DNA of 60,498 bases, taken from contig NZ_CANNDN010000007.1 of assembly GCF_947503465.1 (NCBI RefSeq), forward strand, positions 1 to 60,498, in the 5' to 3' direction. The DNA is from an uncultured Tateyamaria sp. GTDB lineage: Bacteria > Pseudomonadota > Alphaproteobacteria > Rhodobacterales > Rhodobacteraceae. Position 1 is the first letter of the stretch. Every line of letters starts with the position of its first letter. The notes beneath the pieces are model-generated. The model saw only the letters and a list, made by a program, of their open reading frames with translations, was not told the origin of the DNA and made no database searches. A program made the position numbers and the translations under genes. Positions 1 to 9,684 of the stretch are shown here, piece after piece.

Positions 1-134
1 ATCTGGTCATATGCCTGGAAATCACCGAAATACTTCGTGATCGCCGCCGTCAGCGTCGTCTTGCCGTGGTCAACGTGACCAATCGTGCCAATGTTAACGT
101 GCGGCTTCGTACGTTCAAACTTTTCCTTTGCCAT
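1..134 (-). CDS. tuf: Elongation factor Tu, N-terminal fragment (runs off the window)
   Basis: The minus strand from the ATG at 132-134 reads [20 protein letters not shown] and then the P-loop [14 protein letters not shown], which is the start of EF-Tu. EF-Tu is the GTPase that delivers aminoacyl-tRNA to the ribosome. Only about 44 residues lie in the window. The gene follows fusA at the end of the rpsL-rpsG-fusA-tuf (str) operon, separated from it by a REP-like palindrome. A second EF-Tu copy begins to appear at the opposite end of the window. Confidence 0.97.
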   Translation of the reverse strand, partial: MAKEKFERTKPHVNIGTIGHVDHGKTTLTAAITKYFGDFQAYDQ

Positions 135-161
135 TGCAAAGCTCCTTCTTTGTATCGTGTC

Positions 162-218
162 GCGGTGGGCAGATTGCCCACCCTACGGGGGTGGTAGGGT
201 GGGCAATCTGCCCACCGC
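162..218. repeat. REP-like inverted repeat between fusA and tuf
   Basis: Two 25-bp arms (162-186 and 194-218) are perfect inverted copies of each other around a 7-nt loop. Each arm also contains its own small palindrome (GGTGGGCAGATTGCCCACC). The element starts six bases past the fusA stop codon. Related copies with the GTAGGGTG core occur near 41488, 46118 and 49014. REP-type elements in operon spacers are known to stabilise upstream mRNA or to attenuate transcription; which applies here is inference. Confidence 0.85.
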
Positions 219-223
219 TGGAA

Positions 224-2341
224 TTAAGCGTATTTCGCCTGGATCTCGTCGCTGATGTTCTGCGGCACGGGATCGTAGTGATCAAATTGCATGGTGAACT
301 GGGCGCGGCCCGACGACATCGAACGCAGCGTGTTGATGTAGCCGAACATGTTGGCCAGCGGCACCATCGCGTCGATGGCGATGGCGTTGCCGCGGTTTTC
401 CTGGCCCGACACCTGACCCCGACGCGATGTCAGGTCACCGATGATGCCACCGGTATATTCTTCAGGCGTGATGACCTCGACCTTCATGATCGGTTCCAAG
501 AGCTTCGCGCCGGCCTTCTTCATGCCTTCGCGCATGCCCATGCGGGCTGCGATTTCAAAGGCCAGCACCGATGAGTCCACGTCGTGGAATTTGCCGTCGA
601 TCAGGGCCACCTTGAAGTCGATGACGGGGAAGCCCGCCAGCGGACCGCTGTCCATGACAGAGTTGATGCCCTTTTCCACGCCCGGGATGTATTCCTTGGG
701 CACGGCACCGCCGACGATGCGGCTCTCGAACGAATAGCCTTCGCCCGGCTCTGTCGGCGAGATGATCATCTTCACTTCGGCGAACTGACCCGACCCACCC
801 GACTGTTTCTTGTGGGTATAGGTGTGCTCGACCTCGTGACCGATGGTCTCGCGGTAGGCCACCTGCGGGGCGCCGATGTTGGCTTCGACCTTGAACTCGC
901 GCTTCAGACGGTCCACCAGGATGTCGAGGTGGAGTTCGCCCATGCCCTTCATGATGGTCTGACCGGATTCCATGTCGGTTTCTACGCGGAAGGACGGGTC
1001 CTCGGCGGCCAGACGGGCCAGGCCCTGGCTCATCTTCTCCTGGTCGCCCTTGGTTTTGGGCTCGACCGCGATCTCGATGACCGGATCAGGGAAGTTCATC
1101 GTTTCCAGAACCACCGGGTCGTTCTTGTCGCACAGCGTGTCACCGGTTGTGGTGTTCTTCAGACCACCCAGCGCGATGATGTCGCCTGCGAACGCTTCGG
1201 TGATCTCGTCCCGGTCGTTCGAGTGCATCATCATCATCCGACCAACGCGCTCGTTATTGCCTTTGGTCGAGTTCAGCATCGAGTCACCCTTGGTCAGGGT
1301 GCCCGAATAGATGCGCACGAAGGTCAGCGAGCCCACGAAGGGGTCGTTCATGATTTTGAAGGCCAGGCCCGAAAACGCCATGTCATCATCCGCACGACGC
1401 GGGATGTTACGCTCTTCGTTTTCGTCGCCGGGTTTGAAGCCCATGTAATCCACAACGTCCAGCGGGCTGGGCAGATAGTCGATCACGGCGTTCAGCAGCG
1501 GCTGCACACCCTTGTTCTTGAAGGCCGAGCCGCCCAGAACCGGGACGAAGTCCAGCGCCAGCGTGCCCTTGCGCAGCAATTTGCGCAGGGTCGGCACGTC
1601 GGGCTCGTTGCCTTCAAGGTAGGCTTCCATCGCGTCGTCGTCTTGTTCGACGGCGGCCTCGATCATCTTCTCGCGCCATTCGGCGGCCATGTCGGCCAGA
1701 TCGGCACGGATCGGGGCCTTGATCCAGGACGCGCCCAGATCCTCGCCCTGCCACAGCCACTCTTCCATGGTCACAAGGTCGATCAGACCTTCCAGCTCGG
1801 TCTCTGCACCGATCGGAATGCCGACGGGCACGGCGCGCGCACCGGTGCGGTCTTCGATCATGCGAACGCAGTTGAAGAAGTCGGCGCCGATCTTGTCCAT
1901 CTTGTTGACGAACACCATGCGCGGCACCTTGTAGCGATCCGCCTGACGCCACACGGTTTCGGTCTGCGGCTCAACACCGGCGTTTGCGTCCAGAACACAG
2001 ACAGCACCGTCCAGCACGGCCAGCGAACGTTCGACTTCGATGGTGAAGTCGACGTGGCCAGGCGTGTCGATGATGTTCAGGCGGTGCTTGGGGGTGTCCG
2101 CCGTCTGACCGTCCTCGGTGCGTTCCCAGAACGTGGTGGTCGCAGCCGATGTAATGGTGATCCCGCGTTCCTGCTCCTGCTCCATCCAGTCCATGGTGGC
2201 TGCACCATCGTGCACCTCACCGATGTTGTGGGACTTGCCTGTGTAGTACAGGATGCGTTCCGAACAGGTGGTCTTGCCGGCATCGATGTGAGCCATGATG
2301 CCAAAGTTGCGGTAGCGGTCGAGCGGATATTCGCGTGCCAT
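224..2341 (-). CDS. fusA: Elongation factor G
   Basis: This 705-residue translational GTPase drives ribosomal translocation and, with RRF, ribosome recycling. The G motifs are intact: AHIDAGKTT near residue 17 (G1), DTPGH (G3) and NKMDK (G4). The remaining EF-G domains follow at the expected full length, ending in EIQAKYA. It lies 26 nt downstream of rpsG and upstream of tuf in the str operon, presumably transcribed from the promoter before rpsL. Length and gene order are typical of alphaproteobacteria, and no lesion is visible. Confidence 0.99.
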   Translation of the reverse strand: MAREYPLDRYRNFGIMAHIDAGKTTCSERILYYTGKSHNIGEVHDGAATMDWMEQEQERGITITSAATTTFWERTEDGQTADTPKHRLNIIDTPGHVDFTIEVERSLAVLDGAVCVLDANAGVEPQTETVWRQADRYKVPRMVFVNKMDKIGADFFNCVRMIEDRTGARAVPVGIPIGAETELEGLIDLVTMEEWLWQGEDLGASWIKAPIRADLADMAAEWREKMIEAAVEQDDDAMEAYLEGNEPDVPTLRKLLRKGTLALDFVPVLGGSAFKNKGVQPLLNAVIDYLPSPLDVVDYMGFKPGDENEERNIPRRADDDMAFSGLAFKIMNDPFVGSLTFVRIYSGTLTKGDSMLNSTKGNNERVGRMMMMHSNDRDEITEAFAGDIIALGGLKNTTTGDTLCDKNDPVVLETMNFPDPVIEIAVEPKTKGDQEKMSQGLARLAAEDPSFRVETDMESGQTIMKGMGELHLDILVDRLKREFKVEANIGAPQVAYRETIGHEVEHTYTHKKQSGGSGQFAEVKMIISPTEPGEGYSFESRIVGGAVPKEYIPGVEKGINSVMDSGPLAGFPVIDFKVALIDGKFHDVDSSVLAFEIAARMGMREGMKKAGAKLLEPIMKVEVITPEEYTGGIIGDLTSRRGQVSGQENRGNAIAIDAMVPLANMFGYINTLRSMSSGRAQFTMQFDHYDPVPQNISDEIQAKYA

Positions 2342-2367
2342 GGGGCTGCTTCCTCAGGGTGTCTGGA

Positions 2368-2850
<483 letters not shown>

Positions 2851-3222
2851 TTATTTGGGGCGCTTGGCGCCGTATTTCGAACGGCGTTGCTTACGATCTT
2901 TGACGCCCTGGGTGTCCAGAACGCCACGCAGGATGTGATACCGCACACCGGGAAGGTCTTTGACACGACCGCCGCGGATCAACACAACCGAGTGCTCTTG
3001 CAGGTTGTGGCTCTCGCCGGGGATGTAGCTGATGACCTCGAAGCCGTTGGTCAGGCGCACCTTGGCAACCTTCCGCATGGCCGAGTTCGGCTTTTTGGGT
3101 GTGGTGGTGTACACGCGTGTGCACACGCCGCGCTTCTGAGGGTTGCCCTCAAGGTGAAGCGACTTCGAGCGTTTAACTTTTGGCTGCCGCGGCTTGCGGA
3201 TCAGCTGTTGGATCGTTGGCAT
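2851..3222 (-). CDS. rpsL: 30S ribosomal protein S12
   Basis: This 123-residue protein is the decoding-centre protein S12. The two regions where streptomycin-resistance substitutions arise read [12 protein letters not shown] and [13 protein letters not shown], so both key lysines are present and the allele looks wild type (drug-sensitive). It is the first gene of the rpsL-rpsG-fusA-tuf operon; a promoter lies at 3448-3476, with a leader of about 220 nt. Confidence 0.99.
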   Translation of the reverse strand: MPTIQQLIRKPRQPKVKRSKSLHLEGNPQKRGVCTRVYTTTPKKPNSAMRKVAKVRLTNGFEVISYIPGESHNLQEHSVVLIRGGRVKDLPGVRYHILRGVLDTQGVKDRKQRRSKYGAKRPK

Positions 3223-3600
3223 TGCAGGTTCTTTCCCCGTCTCATCAACACATGTGTCATGCGGGTCCTACCCGCGGTTTCAATTCCATCGCTTGCTGTG
3301 CGTCCACAACAGCGCAAAAACCGCAATCGCTCCGGTGTGCGGGGCGACGCGGTGGGTTTCCAGAGGATCGGGCCAATGCGGGGCCGGATCGTGTCCACTT
3401 AAGTTTTGATTTCGGTGCCGGGGCGACCCCCTTGCCGAGATAGCGGGCGTATATGGCGAGTCTCTTAGGGTGTCAACAGGCCCTGCCCCATGAACGGAAG
3501 GCCTTTGCGGTATTTTCCCACACCCTCGTCCGCGCCCTTTCGCTGGACAGGTATGACAGATCGTCGTTACATCTAACACCAAGGCAAATTTGGAAGAAGA
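3223..3600. other. Divergent intergenic region between rpsL and the polysaccharide lyase gene
   Basis: These 378 bases hold the str operon promoter and leader on the minus strand. On the plus strand there is a purine-rich ribosome site (GGAAGAAG) immediately before the ATG at 3601. No convincing coding sequence or RNA gene is seen. Confidence 0.6.
3448..3476 (-). promoter_or_regulatory. Sigma70-type promoter of the rpsL-rpsG-fusA-tuf operon
   Basis: On the minus strand a perfect TTGACA -35 (3471-3476) is followed after 17 nt by TATACG (3448-3453), a good -10 match. It points at rpsL, whose start codon is about 225 nt downstream, leaving room for a regulated leader. The position and match suit a strong housekeeping promoter. 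Confidence 0.75.
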
Positions 3601-4410
3601 ATGAAACGTTTAGCATTGGTTTTGGCCCTTGGCCTGATGATTTCCCACCTGCTTGCTGTCCTTCCGGCCCACGCACAGCGGTTGCCGGTCGAACGCAGCA
3701 TGTTGAAAAACACGACGCAGCATGGTTTTGCCAAAGTCAAAGACAACACCCGTATGGGCAAGCGCGCCCAACGATTTGAAGTCCGCGCGGGCGATTGCGG
3801 CTGGGACACTGGCTGGAGCGACTGCGACAATGATCGTGAACGTTCCGAACTGACAGTCAAAAAAGACTGGCGTGCCGGCACGGACCAGTGGATTGCCTTC
3901 TCGATCTACCTGCCGCCCGACTTCAAGACGTCTTCGCGTGTTCGTACCACTGTCGGACAGGTCAAGATGCGTGGGGGGCCAACAGGTTTTGCCGGCGGTT
4001 TCCCGTCCGAGCCGGGCGTATTCCAGATGGAGATGCTGGGCGATCGCTACTTTTTGCGGGTGCATGTCCTGTCCGGACCTTTTGACAACGTTCGCAACGA
4101 CATCAAGGACTACAACCTGGCCAGTATCCGCGAGTTGCGGGGCAAATGGACGGATTTCGTGGTGCGCCTGAACACAAAGTCTGCGCCCGGCATGCTGGAA
4201 GTTTATAAGAACGGCACGCGCGTGGCGGCGCACGCCTACAACCAGAATTACGCCCCAAAGAACTACTACTTCAAATACGGCATCTACCGATCATTCGTCA
4301 GCAGACATCGTGGACCGATGCCGACGCAGGTTGTGTATTTTGACGAGGTGCGCATGGGCCGCAGCTATGACAAGGTGGCGGTCGAGGCGCAGCGGCGCGC
4401 CGTCGACTGA
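3601..4410 (+). CDS. Secreted polysaccharide lyase (heparin-lyase-I-like fold)
   Basis: The 269-residue product has a Sec signal peptide, with a hydrophobic core at residues 4-22 ending ...PAHAQR. The body resembles the bacterial polysaccharide lyase family Pfam PF14099: an RSELTVKKDW strand, WIAFSIYLP, then a C-terminal YFKYGIYRS motif close to the usual YFKxGIYR. Such enzymes cleave uronate-containing polysaccharides in the periplasm or outside the cell; the substrate cannot be read from the sequence. A good ribosome site (GGAAGAAG) supports the start. The rhamnosyltransferase-like gene follows after 22 nt, which suggests an exopolysaccharide-related pair. It is divergent from the str operon. 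Confidence 0.72.
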   Translation: MKRLALVLALGLMISHLLAVLPAHAQRLPVERSMLKNTTQHGFAKVKDNTRMGKRAQRFEVRAGDCGWDTGWSDCDNDRERSELTVKKDWRAGTDQWIAFSIYLPPDFKTSSRVRTTVGQVKMRGGPTGFAGGFPSEPGVFQMEMLGDRYFLRVHVLSGPFDNVRNDIKDYNLASIRELRGKWTDFVVRLNTKSAPGMLEVYKNGTRVAAHAYNQNYAPKNYYFKYGIYRSFVSRHRGPMPTQVVYFDEVRMGRSYDKVAVEAQRRAVD

Positions 4411-4432
4411 ACAACAACGAGGCGTACCAGCA

Positions 4433-5239
4433 ATGCAAGTCATCGGGCTTTGCCGCTTTTCCTACCCCGCGATTGGCGGCTTCCAGGTCGGTCACGACAC
4501 CATCGAAGAGCGGATGGACTATCTCTGGTCCCGGGACCGGTTGGAAGAACGGTTTCGGCTGCTTGAAACCATGGCCCTGCCCTGCCTTGCGGCGCAAACC
4601 GACGAGGATTTCGATCTGATCTTGCTGATCGGTGACCAGTTCCCCAAACAGCACGAAGACAGGTTGCGCGACCTGACCGCGCATCTGCCGCAGGTCCAGA
4701 TCGTCAAAGAGCCGCCCAGGAACAGCCGCGAGGTCTGTAAAGACGTGTTGAATGCCGCGCGCAAGGACTTTGACGCGCCCTGCATCCAGTTCCGGCATGA
4801 TGATGATGATGCCTGCGGCATCGACTTTGTCGAAAAGCTGCGCGAGGCGGCGCGCGATGCCCAATCCCTGTGCCGCAAGCACAGGACGGTCGCGTTTGAC
4901 TGGAACCAGGGCTATGTGGCCGAGGTTAGGGCCGACGGGATCGCCGCCACCGAAATCTACCGCCCGTTCTATGTCTCGTCGCTGGGCATGCACATTGCCG
5001 GGGGCGTGGCGCTTACCATCCACAATTACATGCATGAACGCATTCCCCAGTTCATGCCCTGCGTGACCTATGCCGACAAACACATGTTTATCCGTACGCA
5101 TAACGGATTTAACGACAGCCGCCAGAAGAAGGTCAAGCAATGGCCGGTTGAGCCACTGACACCCGCGCAGGAAAAGACATTCAAGTCCTGCTTTGGCGTC
5201 GATGCCGACCACATCAGATCGGTCTTCTCAGCGCCCTGA
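4433..5239 (+). CDS. Putative rhamnosyltransferase (PF11316-like glycosyltransferase)
   Basis: This 268-residue protein starts MQVIGLCRFSYPAIGGFQVG and contains FRHDDDDACG (about residues 121-130), an acidic DxD-type metal/nucleotide-sugar motif. Together with the N-terminal RFSYP block this is typical of the putative rhamnosyl transferase family. It has no signal peptide and is expected in the cytoplasm, adding a sugar during cell-surface polysaccharide synthesis. The ATG at 4433 is preferred because upstream in-frame codons overlap the lyase gene. Its 3' end overlaps the convergent DMT gene by 12 nt. The sugar and acceptor are unknown. Confidence 0.7.
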   Translation: MQVIGLCRFSYPAIGGFQVGHDTIEERMDYLWSRDRLEERFRLLETMALPCLAAQTDEDFDLILLIGDQFPKQHEDRLRDLTAHLPQVQIVKEPPRNSREVCKDVLNAARKDFDAPCIQFRHDDDDACGIDFVEKLREAARDAQSLCRKHRTVAFDWNQGYVAEVRADGIAATEIYRPFYVSSLGMHIAGGVALTIHNYMHERIPQFMPCVTYADKHMFIRTHNGFNDSRQKKVKQWPVEPLTPAQEKTFKSCFGVDADHIRSVFSAP

Positions 5240-6094
5240 CACCCGCCCTTCGCGGTAAAGGGTGAACAGGCCGGTCGCAACCACAATGGCGGCCCCTGTC
5301 AGGGTCAGCGACGACGGCCAGTCGCCAAACACCAGCCACCCCAGCACCAGCGCCCACACGAGGCCGGTGTAGCGGAACGGCGCGATAAAGCTGATTTCGC
5401 CCACGCGCATAACCTGCACGGAAAAGAAGTATCCGCCGATGATAAAGACCGAGGCGCCGCTGATCAGCAGTGCCATCCGCGTGTCGAGGGGCACCCATGT
5501 GGTCGTGGTCGATGCCACCCCGGCAAAGGCCATAACGGTCAGCGCCGCCACCAATGTGACGGTCATTGACGGCACATCCGGCGACAACCGCCGCGTTGCC
5601 AGGTCACGCACGGTGACACAGGCCACCGCGATCAACGCATAAACAGACCAAAGCGAAAACCCCTCGGGGCCGGGGCGGACGATAAGCAGCATTCCCATGA
5701 ACCCGAGAAGGATGGCCGACATCCGACGCCACCCCAGCGGTTCGCGAAAAACCAGCGCGGCACCGACCGCGACCGTCAACGGCAGAACCTGCAGGATCGC
5801 CGTCACATTGGCGAGCGGCATGTTCAGCAAGGCCGTCATGAAGAAGTAGGCGGCCCCGACCTCGGCCAGCGACCTGAGGGCGATCAGGCCCCAGTCCCGG
5901 CGCGCAATACGAAAATGGATGCGGCCCAGCCACCGCGCCAACGCGACAATCAGGATCGACGACAGCACACCCCGGATCACCAGAAGCTGCATCAGGGGGA
6001 CGGCGCCGCCGGTCAGCTTGATCAGCGTGTCGTTCAGCGTGAAGGATGCCATCGACGCCATCATCAATAGCGCGCCAAGAGTATTCGGGGACAT
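5228..6094 (-). CDS. DMT-superfamily (EamA) transporter
   Basis: The product has 288 residues with about ten hydrophobic segments in two five-helix halves, as in EamA/RhaT-type drug/metabolite exporters. It begins MSPNTLGALLMMASMASFTLNDTL, whose short hydrophobic N-terminus and TLNDT motif are common in the family. It probably exports a small metabolite at the inner membrane; the substrate is not predictable. It is divergent from the MFS gene and tail-to-tail with the glycosyltransferase gene. Confidence 0.85.
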   Translation of the reverse strand: MSPNTLGALLMMASMASFTLNDTLIKLTGGAVPLMQLLVIRGVLSSILIVALARWLGRIHFRIARRDWGLIALRSLAEVGAAYFFMTALLNMPLANVTAILQVLPLTVAVGAALVFREPLGWRRMSAILLGFMGMLLIVRPGPEGFSLWSVYALIAVACVTVRDLATRRLSPDVPSMTVTLVAALTVMAFAGVASTTTTWVPLDTRMALLISGASVFIIGGYFFSVQVMRVGEISFIAPFRYTGLVWALVLGWLVFGDWPSSLTLTGAAIVVATGLFTLYREGRVSGR

Positions 6095-6233
6095 GCGGGA
6101 AACCGGTCTTTGAGGGCTTGGCAGACGCTATCGTGGCACCGCCCTCATTGCCAGAGGGGCCGTGCATCTTTCCGCTTGACCTCAAGGGGGCTTGATATCC
6201 TACTCGTGGATCACGCAATCATACAGGCCCTGC

Positions 6234-7499
6234 ATGACACAGCCCAATCCCCTGCCCCGGTTCATTGCCGCAAGTGGCATGACGAACCTGGCCGATGGCA
6301 TTGCCGTGGTGGTGTGGGCCTGGATCGCCTCACTGCTCAGCCGCGATCCGCTGTTGATTGCGCTGATGCCCATCGCATTGCGCCTGCCCTGGTTCCTGTT
6401 TGCCTTGCCTGCGGGTGTCGTGACCGACCGGGTGGATCGCAAGCGGCTGATCCTTGGCATGGATGTGCTGCGCTGTGTGGCCTTCGCTGCGGCTGCGCTG
6501 TGTGTGTGGCGGGTGATGCCGCTTGATCCTGCGCCCGCAGACGGTACGGCGCATCCCACCCTGTTTCTGGCCTTGCTGATATGTGCGCTGATCGTTGGCA
6601 CGGCAGAGGTGTTTCGCGACAACGCGGCGCAGACCATCCTTCCGGCGCTCGTGCCCCATGCGCAACTTGAACAGGCCAACGGGCGGCTTTGGAGCGTGGA
6701 ACTGGTCGGTAATTCGCTTTTGGGTCCGGCCCTGGGCGCCTTCCTGATTGCCGCCGTCCTGTGGACGCCCTTTGCACTGAACGCGGCCATGTTTGCGCTC
6801 GCCGCCCTTCTGGTTCTGACCCTGCGCGGGCAGTTCAAGCCGGAACGCGCGACACAGACCGCGTGGCGGACCGACCTGGCGCAGGGTCTCGCCTTCTTGC
6901 GGGCGGCGCCGTTTCTGCAGGTGCTGGCCGTGATCACCGGGGTCTGGAACCTGCTGCACCAGATGGTGGTGATCGCTCTGGTGTTGCATGTGCAGGAAAA
7001 CCTTGGGATCGGGGCGCAGGGCTATGGGTTGATCCTGGCCGCGGGCGCGATCGGCGGCATCGCGGGCGGGCTGGTGGCGGCGCGGGTTGTCGCGCGGATG
7101 GGGCAAAGCGGTGCGGCCAGGTGGATGACGCTCGCCTCTGCGCTGGCCTTTGCCATCATCCCCCTTGCGCCCAATGGCTACGTGCTGGCGCTGGTCCTTG
7201 CGATGTTCGAATTCACCGGGCTGATCTGGAACACCGTATCCGTATCCTACCGGCAGCGATCAATCCCCGATGCCCTGCTGGGCCGCGTGAACAGCATTTA
7301 CCGGCTTCTGGCATGGGGCATGATGCCCATCGGCCTGCTGCTGTCCGGCCTGATCGTCAGCGGGTCCGAGACCTATGTTCCTCGCGACGTTGCCCTGACG
7401 TCGCCGTTCATCGTTGCCGCGGTTGGGGCCGCGCTGTTGACCCTATGTGCCTGGGGGCCGCTGGGCCGCGGGTTCAAGCCACTTGATCATGCAGATTGA
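6234..7499 (+). CDS. MFS transporter (EntS-like efflux family)
   Basis: The 421-residue protein begins MTQPNPLPRFIAASGMTNLADG and has about 12 hydrophobic segments. The MFS signature loop between TM2 and TM3 is GVVTDRVDRKRLI. It resembles the MFS_3/EntS group of exporters. I chose the ATG at 6234 over an in-frame ATG at 6192 because homologues start close to this point. Its 3' end overlaps the convergent sensor kinase gene by 13 nt. The substrate is unknown. Confidence 0.82.
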   Translation: MTQPNPLPRFIAASGMTNLADGIAVVVWAWIASLLSRDPLLIALMPIALRLPWFLFALPAGVVTDRVDRKRLILGMDVLRCVAFAAAALCVWRVMPLDPAPADGTAHPTLFLALLICALIVGTAEVFRDNAAQTILPALVPHAQLEQANGRLWSVELVGNSLLGPALGAFLIAAVLWTPFALNAAMFALAALLVLTLRGQFKPERATQTAWRTDLAQGLAFLRAAPFLQVLAVITGVWNLLHQMVVIALVLHVQENLGIGAQGYGLILAAGAIGGIAGGLVAARVVARMGQSGAARWMTLASALAFAIIPLAPNGYVLALVLAMFEFTGLIWNTVSVSYRQRSIPDALLGRVNSIYRLLAWGMMPIGLLLSGLIVSGSETYVPRDVALTSPFIVAAVGAALLTLCAWGPLGRGFKPLDHAD

Positions 7500-8881
7500 G
7501 TTCGTACGGCAGGCAGTGGCACCGGCAGTTCGATCACAATGCGCGCCCCGCGTGCTGCGTCCCCGATCATCAGCCGTCCGCCATGGCTTTCGATCACACG
7601 TGCCGCGATTGGCAGGCCCAGCCCCGTGCCCGGCCCGGCCTGGGCCTGGCTGAACCGGCCGACCGCCAGCACGCGATCCTCGGGCGCAATGCCCACCCCG
7701 TTGTCCTGCACCACCAGCCGGACCAGCGATCCGACCCGCGCCAACGTCACCTCGATCCCGGACAGACCGGGTCCGCCATGCAGGACCGCATTGGTCAAGA
7801 GGTTCAATACCGCCTCTTGCAACATCACGGTGTCCCCGGGAATGGACAGGGCGCTTTCGGCAGCGACGAACGAGATATCGACGTGATCGTGCGGCACCGA
7901 GGATGTCGCACGGAAGCGATCAATTACCGCGCCGCACAAGTCGACCAGATCCACGTCGCCATGCTGATGGGGCGTGTCCGACCCCTTGGCGCGCTCGAAG
8001 GACAACATCTGATTGGTCAGATGCGTCGCCTGCCGCGCGGCGGCGACCAGTTCGGCACTGCGCGCCTTGGCGGCCTTTTGGCTTGGCGCGCTTTCCACGG
8101 CTTCGGCAAGGGCCAGCACCCCGGCAATGGGGTTGCGCAACTGGTGCGCCGCGTTCGAAATGAATTCGTCCTTCGAACTGATGCGGCGCGCGACCCGGTC
8201 CAGAAGGCCATTCAGGGTGGCAACGATGCCCAGCGCTTCGGCGGGGACGGGACGGCGAATGGGGGTCAGGTCGCTGGGTGTCCTGCTGGCAATGGCGTCT
8301 TCCAGGTCCATAAGCGGTTTCAACCCGAACCGCACCCCGAACCACACGATCAGGGCAACCGCCAGCAACAGCAACGCCATGACGGCCACGGTGCGCGACG
8401 CCACGGTCCGCACAAAGGACGCACGGACCGCCATGTCCTGCCACACCGAAATGGTGAACAGCCCGGTCACCCCGTCCAGGGTGGCACCGTCCTGAAAACG
8501 CAACACGCGCACATTGCGGCCCTGATAGGTCGCGTCGTAAAACAACGGCTCGGACAGGATCGGCGGCGTGTCCTGCGGCGGGGGCGGCGGGGTCGCGTAT
8601 CCGGTGACAAATACGCCGTCCGGGGCATACACGTGATAAAACACCTCGCCCCCGGACGTGTCGCTGATCAGCCGCCGCGTGGGCGGGGTCAGCGCGTCAC
8701 CGCCGGACATGGCGACGTCCCGCGACACGGCCAACGCCGCCGACAACAGCCCCCGGTCAAAGATGTCACCGGCCCGAACCGATGTATTGCGGAACTCCAG
8801 TACCGAAAACAGAACCGCAATCAGCAACAGGGGCGTCAGGATGATCAGGATCAGGCGCGCACGCAAAGAGCGGAACATCAC
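7487..8881 (-). CDS. tctE: TctE-like sensor histidine kinase
   Basis: This 464-residue membrane kinase has a TM segment near residues 9-26, a periplasmic sensor loop (about 30-160), a second TM (about 163-182) and HAMP-like linker. The phospho-acceptor is H246 in NAAHQLRNPIAG. The ATPase motifs are NLLTNAVLHGG (N box), DNGVGIAPED (G1) and GTGLGLPIAARVIESHGG (G2). Domain order and the paired regulator match TctD/TctE systems, which sense extracellular tricarboxylates. Its start overlaps the regulator gene by 4 nt. The adjacent tctC/tctAB genes make citrate-like ligands likely, but the ligand is inference. Confidence 0.85.
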   Translation of the reverse strand: MMFRSLRARLILIILTPLLLIAVLFSVLEFRNTSVRAGDIFDRGLLSAALAVSRDVAMSGGDALTPPTRRLISDTSGGEVFYHVYAPDGVFVTGYATPPPPPQDTPPILSEPLFYDATYQGRNVRVLRFQDGATLDGVTGLFTISVWQDMAVRASFVRTVASRTVAVMALLLLAVALIVWFGVRFGLKPLMDLEDAIASRTPSDLTPIRRPVPAEALGIVATLNGLLDRVARRISSKDEFISNAAHQLRNPIAGVLALAEAVESAPSQKAAKARSAELVAAARQATHLTNQMLSFERAKGSDTPHQHGDVDLVDLCGAVIDRFRATSSVPHDHVDISFVAAESALSIPGDTVMLQEAVLNLLTNAVLHGGPGLSGIEVTLARVGSLVRLVVQDNGVGIAPEDRVLAVGRFSQAQAGPGTGLGLPIAARVIESHGGRLMIGDAARGARIVIELPVPLPAVRTQSA

Positions 8882-9552
8882 AGGACGCTTTCGTCCAGCA
8901 GTTGGTAGCCAAGCCCGCGCTGCGCCTTGATGGCCAGGCCATGGGGCCTCAGCCGCGTCCGCAGCCGGGAGACGTAGACCTCGACCACCTTTTCATCAAC
9001 ATCGGCACCCACGCCATAGGCATAATCCAGCAGGCGCGCCTTTGGCACCAGTCGACCCTGCGCCGCCAGAAGGCACTCGAAAACCGACAATTCGCGGCGG
9101 GGCAATTCGATCGGTACCCAGCCATCAAGAAGCTGCCGCGCGTCGGGATCGAAATGCAGCCGCCCGATCCTTTGAACCTGGCGTTGGGGGACCGCGCGAC
9201 GGCGGGCCAGCGCACGCACGCGCGCCTCCAGTTCGGCCATCTCGAAGGGCTTGATCAGGTAGTCATCAGCCCCGGCATCCAGACCCAGCACGCGGTCTTC
9301 GGTCTTGGCCCGCGCGGTCAACAGCACCACGGGCCGCTGGTCCCCCCGACCACGCAAATCCGACAGGATCTGCAACCCGTCGGTGCCGGGCAGGTTGATA
9401 TCCAAAATGATCATGTCGGACATGTCACCCTTCAGAAACGCGGCTGCATCGCTTCCGTCATGCAGCACGTCAACGGCATGCCCGGCATCTACCAACCGAT
9501 AGGCGATGCCTTTGGCCAGGCCGACATTGTCCTCAACAAGCGTGATGCGCAT
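8878..9552 (-). CDS. tctD: TctD-like response regulator (OmpR/PhoB class)
   Basis: The 224-residue protein has a receiver domain starting MRITLVEDNVG, with phospho-acceptor D51 in ILDINLPGTDG and the conserved LLTARAK segment, followed by a C-terminal winged helix (...VYVSRLRTRLRPHG). The ATG at 9552 places the acidic pocket at the normal distance from the N-terminus; a longer frame to 9582 has no support. It is expected to activate the divergent tctC operon when phosphorylated by TctE. The 132-nt spacer contains a 9-bp inverted repeat that may be its target. Confidence 0.88.
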   Translation of the reverse strand: MRITLVEDNVGLAKGIAYRLVDAGHAVDVLHDGSDAAAFLKGDMSDMIILDINLPGTDGLQILSDLRGRGDQRPVVLLTARAKTEDRVLGLDAGADDYLIKPFEMAELEARVRALARRRAVPQRQVQRIGRLHFDPDARQLLDGWVPIELPRRELSVFECLLAAQGRLVPKARLLDYAYGVGADVDEKVVEVYVSRLRTRLRPHGLAIKAQRGLGYQLLDESVL

Positions 9553-9582
9553 CGAATTTCCGCGTTCGAAAGTTTCGTGCAA

Positions 9583-9656
9583 GGTTCGCAGGTCAGCCTA
9601 CCGACATCAACCGAGCGAGGACAGCCCGGTGATTCTGTATTGGCGGGCCTGCGAAC
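9583..9656. promoter_or_regulatory. Inverted repeat upstream of tctC, candidate TctD target
   Basis: GTTCGCAGG at 9584-9592 and its exact reverse complement CCTGCGAAC at 9648-9656 are separated by 55 nt. They lie in the 132-nt spacer between the divergent tctD and tctC genes. They could be paired activator half-sites or form a long hairpin in the tctC leader. Confidence 0.4.
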
Positions 9657-9684
9657 GGGCCCCCTGCACATAAGGGAGGAACAT